NCBI RefSeq assembly: GCF_026965555.1
Contig: NZ_CP114040.1
Span: 5,332,001 to 5,396,000, forward strand
Direction of reading: 5' to 3'
Source of the DNA: Nannocystis punicea
GTDB lineage: Bacteria; Myxococcota_A; Polyangia; Nannocystales; Nannocystaceae
DNA length: 64,000 nucleotides
The notes under the pieces are model-generated. The model did no database searches. It saw only the letters and a list, made by a program, of their open reading frames with translations, and had not been told where the DNA came from. Shown here piece after piece: positions 59,201 through 64,000 of this stretch (positions are counted from its first letter, which is position 1; each line of letters opens with the position of its first letter). The position numbers and the translations under genes are program-made.

Positions 59201-59327
59201 GGCGCTCCTCTACCTCGAGGGCGAGGAGCTGGTCTTCAACTCCGAGGTCATCGCCGACCTCCTGCGCTTCTGGTGCAGCGAGGGGGCGATCGATCTGCGG
59301 CGTCGCACCGGCCTCCTGGCGGGGTAA
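53229..59327 (+). CDS. Giant TPR protein (2,032 residues) with Pro-rich N-terminus
   Basis: GTG start. Residues 1-380 are Pro/Ala-rich, disordered-looking, and include a repeat-encoded block near 313-340 (PKGQGPGDRS, then LGQVPGDRS). From about 390 to 1,750 there are many TPR-type helical pairs (RLYEYPLGDVAQAATYYLRAH, then AAKAAVLLDGLGNEGEA), which would form an extended solenoid. The C-terminal ~280 residues form a separate domain (LPVVLVPATVLRLSEPQQAF, then LAYVQRGLQAVTRF) with no HExxH. It probably scaffolds a large cytoplasmic or membrane-associated complex. No signal peptide is visible. Confidence 0.88.
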   Translation: MAQQDDKGGKPPSSPGRPPINLPGGPLRDDEIPRDPADLFDAIIVDERATGLGVATRPGAIPPMPTMPPIEVDLDDDIELQADEPAKPPTRPVPPAPRAPEVKVEPPKAAPGPTPAPAPAKPEPSRPFAKLSEPKPAAEPGKPAPPNLGLGALGKGLGAMPMRGVSRPTPALGNTTLIGGGPTAKAPSQPQSAAGAAPPPVAPPPAAGAAPPSRKTDEAIVAAKTIPVDLEVEVDTDAPASGPPIDVLAVTARDGEIDPSVVQAARAEAPRASDSATRLSAGLDTTPRPGGPPAPMPDALRTRLLARGAPPPNPKGQGPGDRSPLPGPLGQVPGDRSSGPVPLAPGEPPRTRTTPMSGPSGVPATGARGPSGPATRTISSPAMAAENPFLRAAQAQIEAWEAELATQPDLFRTARLSYEIGRLYEYPLGDVAQAATYYLRAHGLAPEFLPVVRGARRSLLAQKNWSRALPLFDTEIRLTSEQKRKAALLAAKAAVLLDGLGNEGEARATFAQARDLDPSNVAYLRALEQLDAKAGAWDQLERTTAQLASAVEKDPRLRSALVARRAHLAEVRLKSVGSSVELLETALDLDPAASGAFAALKRLHHGQHRWRELISVLEREAQQLTDPDVRAMSYYRIARLHSERLGSRDKAIAALERSVAESPRYRLVLEELIRLYEAAERYDAMTHTLQALVELLELPSEKISVLYQIGDIVENRLHNEDEAMQWYEEALAIEPAFRPSLRALSKLLTRKKQWDRLLHMLQAEAEAVNDAQRAAAAYTKMAELHEIQLEDPERAMEYHSRALTLHPGLATSFKALLRLFAAAGRHHELIELLERGIDSAEEDDRRIAYLTRIADLYIDYLNEPVQAAHTYRRILKIDPDHIGAIHALQRACEVAGRYKELVEAIELEASKTLDKPRIVQLLHRAGEVLDEKLDDRDGALVRLRRVLEVDPKYAPALASIGRLYHRTGRWDELLNTYERELAITPPGKAAVALLHTMGQLCESRLADTRRAIGCYRNAIEIDAKHGPSLHSLQRLLERNKTWQELVDVLEVELRGLSEPRARAQVAYRIGRVYEEHLGDAPRAVVAYQAALQALGDYRPALDGLARVRAALEAWPGVVEDLAQEAATAKDGSLATAALLRAGEVFAEQLGQPERAIAAYERVLEREQGNLAAMLALDALYRQQGMWKSLADLQVRLSKHVADEGAKVAALRELARLYEGPVGADVDTIRNTYAAVLQRASTDPVALSGLERLAIAGRDDQTLARIDAQVVNIEGEDPTLLGAYYTRLGETLERAGSLQAAAKSYEMALTGDPESLGAILGLVRVSTLIDDPRALAAAKARLAAAERSGETAANLLVETAKIRLQRLDDPESATRDLELALERYPDHAEAADMLYKILLMLEQGTRLLEKLSQAAAAARGAERSAALWLRIAELYADELGNLAGGISVLRRVLRDRPRHVPMLLFLADLYNRNAQWGDAAEIYGEILQVASQADALFTANRNLAGLLADHIGDLPRARQCLEAALQARPDDRGALLALTDVYARMGDGSAAAETARRLLRASTTIDDRVAAIVHLAHIELHQGRRLQGLEALLSAVALEGPDGVAAGEYAKQVQTADDWELYEQALMRHLQQVAGDDAKLGRAYLELARIQGDAMQRTDKAIATLEFGIAEVKQNLPLRLALGERLRAGGLAEQAGTVFRQAAGLYPASPDPWRGLVQCYVDRGKMAEAALGLGPLCVLGAASESDMRALTRMTPKPASAAPNSFAPEVLRTQLDRSPQGAVAEKLINAISLSLSKLYLGDLNRFSVNVKEKITARSGNPLRGFVDKIAGLFGLPDYDLYVYRGAGTTVSLEFGALPVVLVPATVLRLSEPQQAFVIARALAYVQRGLQAVTRFKASELMLILAAAARTAAPNYGSNLADPSALDDLQRRIVKVLGRRERQVLQEVSAEYAQSAPVDFHAWYADLKTTSLRAAALIAADLPSCAALLRQEDQALLYLEGEELVFNSEVIADLLRFWCSEGAIDLRRRTGLLAG
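54168..54248 (+). repeat. In-frame dispersed-repeat array inside the giant TPR gene
   Basis: Five words (GGGACAGGGCC, GGGGACAGGTCCCC, GCCAGGTCC, GGGACAGGTCCC, GGGGACAGGTCCTC) are translated as GQGPGDRS and GQVPGDRS. Two PGDRS peptides result. The reading frame stays open throughout. Confidence 0.85.
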
Positions 59328-59349
59328 CATCCCCGTCCGGAGGTCGGAC

Positions 59350-60681
59350 ATGACGATGCGCGGAACGTGGGTAGCGGCGGCCATCCTGGCCGTCGCGTGC
59401 GGGGGCGGGGGCGGGGGCGCGACGGACACCGAGGCGACCGCCGCCTCGACGGACGGGACGGGGGCTGGCCCGACGACCATGTCCTCGGAGACAGCCAGCA
59501 CGACGACGGACGGACCGACGACCGCGGGGCCGAGCTCCGATCCGACGACGGTGGGTCCGACGAGCGACCCGACCGCGGGCCCGACGACCAGCGGGCCGAC
59601 GAGCGACCCCACCGCGGGGCCGACCACCGACCCGGGCACGACCACCGACACGACCGGGCCCGACACCACCACCGGCGCGGGCGACGACAGCACCCTGTGC
59701 GCCTCGCAGGCCGAGGGCCTGTTCTTCCCGCCGGACGCGATCTGGTACCACGACGCCTCGAACGACGCGGTCGCGCCCGACTCGGCCGCGATCACGCAGT
59801 GGATGGTGCAGGACTCGCCGCCGAACGGGTGGGGCACCGGGACGATGCGGATCGACTTCAGCATCACCGCCATCGACGCGCCCGCCGGCACCGAGAAGCG
59901 CCCCTACGAGCTCGACAACGACTACTACTACTCGCCGGACTGCGACGTCGCCCCGATCCCGCTGCCGCCCGGCGGCGTGGTCGAGGACTACCCGCAGGAC
60001 ATCCCGCCGGCCGACAGCTTCGAGGGCTACGACTGCAGTGGCTACCAGGACGGCGCCGACTGTCACATGATCGTGGTGTCGCGCAGCGAGCAGCGGCTCT
60101 ACGAGATCTACCACGCGACCCTCGACGCGCAGTCGGAGCAGTTCACCGCCGGCTGCCTCGCGCTGTGGGACACCTCGAAGACCTACGACCTCGACGGCCG
60201 CGGCCAGCAGTGCACCAGCGCCGACGCGGCCGGCTTCCCGATCGCGCCGCTGCTGTTCTCGGCCGAGGAGGTCGCGGCCGGCGAGATCAACCACGCGATC
60301 CGGTTCATCCTGCCCAACTCGATGATCCGCGCCAAGAAGTACGTCGCGCCCGCGACCCACGGCACCAACACCACCGGGCCGATGACCTCGATCCCGTACG
60401 GCGGTCACATGCGCCTGCGCGCCGACTACCCGATCGAGGACCTCAGCCCCGGCGCGCAGGTGATCGCCAAGGCGCTGCAGAAGTACGGCATGTACATGTC
60501 CGACGGCGGCAACATCGCCCTGACCGCGCAGAGCGACGTGTACGGCTGCGCGACCTGGGCCGACGTCGGCGTCGACTCGTTCTCGCTCGAAGACCTCAAG
60601 GCCACCGACTTCGAGGTCATCGATCACGGGCCGACGATCGACGTGACCTACGAGTGCGAGCGGACGCCCGTCATGGAGTAG
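59350..60681 (+). CDS. Lipoprotein with Thr/Pro-rich spacer and unknown secreted domain
   Basis: 443 residues. The signal ends AVAC (Cys17), then a Gly run and a Thr/Ser/Pro/Gly spacer to about 115. The globular domain (IWYHDASNDAVAPDSAAITQ, then HMIVVSRSEQRLYEIY, NHAIRFILPNS, IPYGGHMRLRAD, AKALQKYGMYMSDGG) resembles a family of secreted proteins of unknown function seen in Streptomyces-like bacteria; that is recalled pattern similarity, not a database match. CGGAGG is found before the ATG. Confidence 0.8.
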   Translation: MTMRGTWVAAAILAVACGGGGGGATDTEATAASTDGTGAGPTTMSSETASTTTDGPTTAGPSSDPTTVGPTSDPTAGPTTSGPTSDPTAGPTTDPGTTTDTTGPDTTTGAGDDSTLCASQAEGLFFPPDAIWYHDASNDAVAPDSAAITQWMVQDSPPNGWGTGTMRIDFSITAIDAPAGTEKRPYELDNDYYYSPDCDVAPIPLPPGGVVEDYPQDIPPADSFEGYDCSGYQDGADCHMIVVSRSEQRLYEIYHATLDAQSEQFTAGCLALWDTSKTYDLDGRGQQCTSADAAGFPIAPLLFSAEEVAAGEINHAIRFILPNSMIRAKKYVAPATHGTNTTGPMTSIPYGGHMRLRADYPIEDLSPGAQVIAKALQKYGMYMSDGGNIALTAQSDVYGCATWADVGVDSFSLEDLKATDFEVIDHGPTIDVTYECERTPVME

Positions 60682-60702
60682 GGCGCCCGCCGCGGCGCGG
60701 GT

Positions 60703-62712
60703 TCACGGCGCGCCGTGGACCCACTTCGACCACGCGATCAGGATGTCCGCGGCGGCGTCGATCTTGCCGAAGGTCTCGACGCCGATCGAGTTGGTCTCCT
60801 CGTAGTGGTCGCCCTCGGCCTCGGTGATCCACGGCGGGTCGCCGAGGACCCAGTCGTACTCGGGCACGATGTAGCCGAGCTCGTCGTTGCCCATGCCGAC
60901 GATGAAGCGGTAGGTCCCGTGCATCTTGTCCTTGAGGTACGGGGCCTCGGGCGCGCCCTGCAGGTTCGGCGGGTTGGTGTTGTTGGGGTCGACGAGCGGC
61001 TTGGTCGGCACGTTGATGTGGCTGCCGTCGTAGCCGCCGATCGCCAGCTCCGGGAACAGCTCGCCCGGCACGGTGAGGAACTGCGCCGGCCCGAGGTTGA
61101 TCAGCGCCGCCTCGGTCTCGATGTACATGCCGTCCATCTCCATGAACGTCTCGCGGTCGAAGATCCCGAGCTGGAACATGGCCTGGAAGTTGAGGTTGTC
61201 GACCCGCAGCTTGAACTTCTGCGCCTGCAGGTCGAGCTGCGGGGCGTCGATCGCGTCGCCGTTGGCCAGCGCGTCGAGGGCCATCTCGCCGAGCAGCTGG
61301 CCGATCGCGTCGGCCTTCTCGAAGGTGCCCGACTGGTAGGTCTCGCCGTCGGGGGTCTTCACCGCCATGCCGAGCGGCGTCATCAGGCCGCCGACGGCCG
61401 CGTTGAGGAACAGGCACGGGCCGCCGACGCCGGGCTTGCCGGGCGCCTGCAACCACTGGCTGCCCTGCTCGAGCGTGCGCCGGAGGCCGTGGGCGAAGTC
61501 GCTGGTGATGAGGGTGTTCTCGTCGGACAGCGCCTCGGGGTGGTTGCCGAAGCTGACGAGGCTGGCGATCGTCTGCGCCTCGTCGTCGACGAGCTGCACC
61601 GCGCCGATCATCTCGTCGACGACGAACGGGTCGCGGCTGTCGTTGATGACGTTGCCGACGCCGTTGGCGTGGTACGTCGAGGTGTCGACCTCGCCGACGA
61701 TCAGCTGCGCGACCGTCGTCTTGGCGGCGTCGGCGGCGACGATCGACTCGACGATGGCCTGCCGCACCTGCGCGCGGTAGGCCGGGTCGTAGCCGCTGAC
61801 GAGCTGCTCCGGGCCCCACAGGCCCATGCTGTCGGGGCCCTCGTGGTTGTGCAGCGCGTGCAGCAGGACGTAGTCGACCTCGAGCCCCATCTCCGCGAGA
61901 GTGTCGCGGATCGCCAGGGTCTCGTTGTTGAAGAAGCCGACCAGGTCGAGGGTGACGATCGCCAGCTTGGTGTTGCCCTGCTCGAGCACGAGCGCGCGGG
62001 CCCACAGGCCGTCGCCCTCGCCGACGAGGCCGAGGTTCGCCCCGCGGACGCCGGTGGCCGGCCGCCCGTTGTGAAAGCCGGCCAGCCAGCTGGCCTGGAA
62101 CTCACCGTCGCCCTCGCCCATGTCGGCCGCCACGTAGTCGGGGTCGCCGGGGCACAGGCGGTCGCAGCCGCAGTCGAGGAACACCTCGCCCGGCGGCTCG
62201 TACTCGGCGTCGGCGTCGAGGTCGTTCCACGCCTCGAAGCAGCTCGGCACGATCGATAGCACCGACGCGCCCGCCAGCAGCGCGGCGTCGGGCACCGGAT
62301 CGCAGTGACCGTCGGGATCGCCGGGACACACGAGCTCCGGCACGACGTCGGGCGGCGGCGGGCCCTCGGTGTCGCCAGTCGTGGTGCTCGTCCCGGTGGT
62401 CGTCGTGTCGGTGGTGGTCGTCGTGGAGGTCGTCGTCGCGGTCGGGTCGACGGTCGTCGCGGTCGGGTCGGTGGTGGTCGTCGTCGACGTGATCGCGTCG
62501 GTGGTGGTCGGCACCACCGTGGTCGTCGGACCGTCGGTGGTCTCGGTCGCGGTCGTCGCCGTCGGACCGGTGGTGATCGACGGCGGGTCGTCGCTCGTGG
62601 TCGAGGAGGAGGACGAGCTCGAGGATGTGTCGGTATCCGTGGTGGTGGCGGTCGAATCGCCGCAGGCCAGCGGTATTACGGCCAGAGTGAGGAGAAGCGG
62701 GCGGGATATCAT
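60703..62712 (-). CDS. Neutral/alkaline ceramidase-family lipoprotein
   Basis: 669 residues. The signal ends PLAC (Cys17), followed by a ~105-residue Ser/Thr/Asp spacer. The catalytic-type domain shows GFHNGRPATGVRGANLG, ALVLEQGNTKLAIVTLDLVG, HALHNHEGPDS (metal His), SFGNHPEALS and PCLFLNAAVGGLMTP. In neutral ceramidases the last position is GDxSP with a nucleophilic Ser; here it reads GGLMTP, so the substrate or mechanism may differ. The product would act outside the outer membrane. Confidence 0.82.
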   Translation of the reverse strand: MISRPLLLTLAVIPLACGDSTATTTDTDTSSSSSSSSTTSDDPPSITTGPTATTATETTDGPTTTVVPTTTDAITSTTTTTDPTATTVDPTATTTSTTTTTDTTTTGTSTTTGDTEGPPPPDVVPELVCPGDPDGHCDPVPDAALLAGASVLSIVPSCFEAWNDLDADAEYEPPGEVFLDCGCDRLCPGDPDYVAADMGEGDGEFQASWLAGFHNGRPATGVRGANLGLVGEGDGLWARALVLEQGNTKLAIVTLDLVGFFNNETLAIRDTLAEMGLEVDYVLLHALHNHEGPDSMGLWGPEQLVSGYDPAYRAQVRQAIVESIVAADAAKTTVAQLIVGEVDTSTYHANGVGNVINDSRDPFVVDEMIGAVQLVDDEAQTIASLVSFGNHPEALSDENTLITSDFAHGLRRTLEQGSQWLQAPGKPGVGGPCLFLNAAVGGLMTPLGMAVKTPDGETYQSGTFEKADAIGQLLGEMALDALANGDAIDAPQLDLQAQKFKLRVDNLNFQAMFQLGIFDRETFMEMDGMYIETEAALINLGPAQFLTVPGELFPELAIGGYDGSHINVPTKPLVDPNNTNPPNLQGAPEAPYLKDKMHGTYRFIVGMGNDELGYIVPEYDWVLGDPPWITEAEGDHYEETNSIGVETFGKIDAAADILIAWSKWVHGAP

Positions 62713-62814
62713 CACGACGCATCGTAGCCGAGCCCGCTCGCGCCCGGCCCGCGCGCGCGTGAGGACGGGCGTGGGCTGGTCAGGACGCGCGCCCGATCGC
62801 GGACGAGCGACCGG

Positions 62815-62845
62815 ACCGATCGGGCATGTCCTCGGGGACAGATCG
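62815..62845. repeat. Dispersed-repeat pair upstream of the PEBP gene
   Basis: GGGCATGTCCTCGGGGACAG at 62,821-62,840 contains a short dyad (GTCC, then GGAC). Confidence 0.5.
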
Positions 62846-62892
62846 TCGGCTGAGCTTGCGCACGGGCGAGGCTCCGCTACGTTTGCCCGGCC

Positions 62893-63462
62893 ATGCTTCG
62901 TCTCGCGCTCGTCGTCTCTTGCGGCCTGCTGGCCTGCCAGCCCAAACCCGAGCCCGGCGGCGGCGATCCGGCGCCATCGGGCGGGATGAGCGTCGAGTCC
63001 GAGGCGTTCGCGGCGGGGGCGGAGATCCCGAGCGAATACACCTGCGAGGGTCGCGACATCTCGCCGCCGCTGCGCTGGTCGGGGGTGCCGGCCGCGGCCA
63101 AGAGCCTGGTGCTGATCGAGACCGACCCCGACGCGCCCGACCCGGCCGCGCCTAAGACGACCTTCACCCACTGGATCGTCGTCGACCTGCCGCCGACCGA
63201 CGGCTCGCTGCCGGCAGGCGTGACCCCCGATCGCCTGCCCGCCGGCGCGCGCGAGGGCACCAACGACTTCAAGCGCGTTGGCTACGGCGGGCCGTGTCCG
63301 CCGATCGGCCGTCATCGCTACTTCCACTCGCTCTACGCCCTCGACACCACGCTGCCGTCGCCGCAGGCGCCCACGCGCGCGGAGCTCGAGCAGGCGATGT
63401 CCGGCCACGTGATCGCCAAGGCGGAGCTGATGGGGACGTACCAGAAGCAGAAGCCCCAGTGA
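62893..63462 (+). CDS. YbhB/YbcL (PEBP) family lipoprotein
   Basis: 189 residues. The signal ends LLAC (Cys15). The PEBP fold shows ISPPLRWSGVPAAAKSLVL, the ligand motif ETDPDAPDP, THWIVVDLPP, and GGPCPPIGRHRYFHSLYAL, ending in AELMGTYQK. Bacterial members bind phosphate-bearing ligands or proteins, and their physiological role is unclear. It is complete within the window and followed by a 140-bp gap. Confidence 0.92.
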   Translation: MLRLALVVSCGLLACQPKPEPGGGDPAPSGGMSVESEAFAAGAEIPSEYTCEGRDISPPLRWSGVPAAAKSLVLIETDPDAPDPAAPKTTFTHWIVVDLPPTDGSLPAGVTPDRLPAGAREGTNDFKRVGYGGPCPPIGRHRYFHSLYALDTTLPSPQAPTRAELEQAMSGHVIAKAELMGTYQKQKPQ

Positions 63463-63602
63463 GCGGGCCCGCGCGCGTGCCGGGCTGTCGCGGCGGGCGT
63501 CCGGCCGGCGACAAACTGTCACGCAGATCGGGGGCGAGAGGCGAGGGGAGACGCGGAGATCGAGGCGTTGCGGCTGGTGCGGATCTTGCCTCGGAGATCG
63601 AC

Positions 63603-64000
63603 ATGACCCCTCGCTCCGCGCTGCTGCCCGTCTGTCTCGGCCTGCTGCTCGGCTGCGGCGACGCGACGGCGGAGCCGGAGGGCGCGGTGGAGGCGGCGCC
63701 GGCGGTGGAGGCGGCGCCGGCGATCGAGGCCGCGGTGGCGGCGGCGCCCGCGGCGTGCGACGGCTGTTCGAACGGACAGGTCCCCGAGGACAGCATCGAG
63801 GAGACCGAGCTGCCGCTGACGCTCCTCGCCACCACCGCGGCGGCCGACCCGAGCGCCAGCCAGGCGACCATCCGCGACGATCCGAGCGGCGTGATCCGGG
63901 TGTTCCGCGTCGGCGACCTGGTGTGGGAGGGCACCACGATCGCGGCGGTCGATCGCGGCGCGGTGATCTTGGGCCGCGCCGGGCAGCAGGAGCGCCTGGC
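63603..64000 (+). CDS. GspC-like type II secretion homology-region lipoprotein (partial)
   Basis: The visible 132 residues begin with a lipoprotein signal ending LLLGC (Cys18) and an Ala/Glu-rich spacer with CDGC. A repeat copy encodes SNGQVPEDS. The rest matches the GspC homology region in plan: LPLTLLATTAAADPSASQAT, then VIRVFRVGDLVWEGTTIAAV and AVILGRAG. Classical GspC is an inner-membrane protein with a transmembrane anchor; a lipobox here would be unusual. The C-terminal PDZ or coiled part lies beyond the window. Confidence 0.72.
   Translation, partial: MTPRSALLPVCLGLLLGCGDATAEPEGAVEAAPAVEAAPAIEAAVAAAPAACDGCSNGQVPEDSIEETELPLTLLATTAAADPSASQATIRDDPSGVIRVFRVGDLVWEGTTIAAVDRGAVILGRAGQQERL

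Noticed and set aside
52986..59891. Very long open frame on the minus strand opposite the giant TPR gene
   Set aside because: Its composition is Arg/Val/His/Gln-rich with no domain, typical of the antisense frame of a high-GC gene. The plus-strand frame has clear TPRs.

Overview
The window is very GC-rich DNA with dense codon-biased genes, many GTG starts, and at least sixteen predicted lipoproteins. Several of these carry long Ser/Thr-rich spacers or Cys-rich surface domains. Together with large TPR proteins, a Ser/Thr-kinase-like protein and a 1,571-residue NAD-glutamate dehydrogenase, this suggests a myxobacterium (Myxococcota), most like the Nannocystaceae. That assignment is inference from style, not from a marker gene. 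No insertion sequence, prophage or CRISPR array was seen.

Layout. 1-1,586: a cell-wall amidase lipoprotein and a metallophosphoesterase on the minus strand. 1,717-8,220: a plus-strand run of a TrkH/KtrB-type K+ channel subunit, its RCK regulator, a HAMP sensor without output domain, and two consecutive SPFH/Band-7 proteins. 8,503-16,747: the most unusual part, two divergent gene sets built from peptide-modifying enzyme families. These are a DUF692/MNIO iron oxidase with an HvfC-like partner, a GST, a radical SAM-methyltransferase fusion, a Tat lipoprotein, a radical-SAM-derived protein without its radical SAM cluster, a HExxH peptide-hydroxylase-type protein and a second radical SAM enzyme. 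16,857-19,733: uvrA, then tRNA-Leu(UAA). 20,170-32,638: lipoproteins, a two-component system, a FadL-like outer-membrane protein, fasciclin and VWA surface proteins, a hotdog protein, a ThDP enzyme and a penicillin-acylase-family hydrolase. 32,721-36,250: a TPR lipoprotein, a 1 kb repeat-filled gap and a Cys-rich lipoprotein. 36,250-45,561: glutamate dehydrogenase, Xaa-Pro aminopeptidase, two PlsC-type acyltransferases around a thioredoxin-like lipoprotein, and a cyclophilin. 45,945-50,846: a lipoprotein with a CxxCH motif and an operon-like kinase / acyl-CoA dehydrogenase / histidine phosphatase module that resembles 4-hydroxyacyl-CoA catabolism. 50,963-59,327: a pseudokinase divergent from a 2,032-residue TPR protein. 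59,350-64,000: an unknown lipoprotein, a ceramidase-family lipoprotein, a PEBP protein and the start of a GspC-like lipoprotein.

Running through the whole window is a dispersed short repeat family with cores GGACATGTCC and GGACAGGTCC (variants GAACATGTC, GGACAGGG, GGCATGTC). Copies sit in gaps, form hairpins (including a perfect 34-bp palindrome) between convergent genes, supply Shine-Dalgarno-like AGGA sequences before some starts, and occur in frame inside several coding regions.
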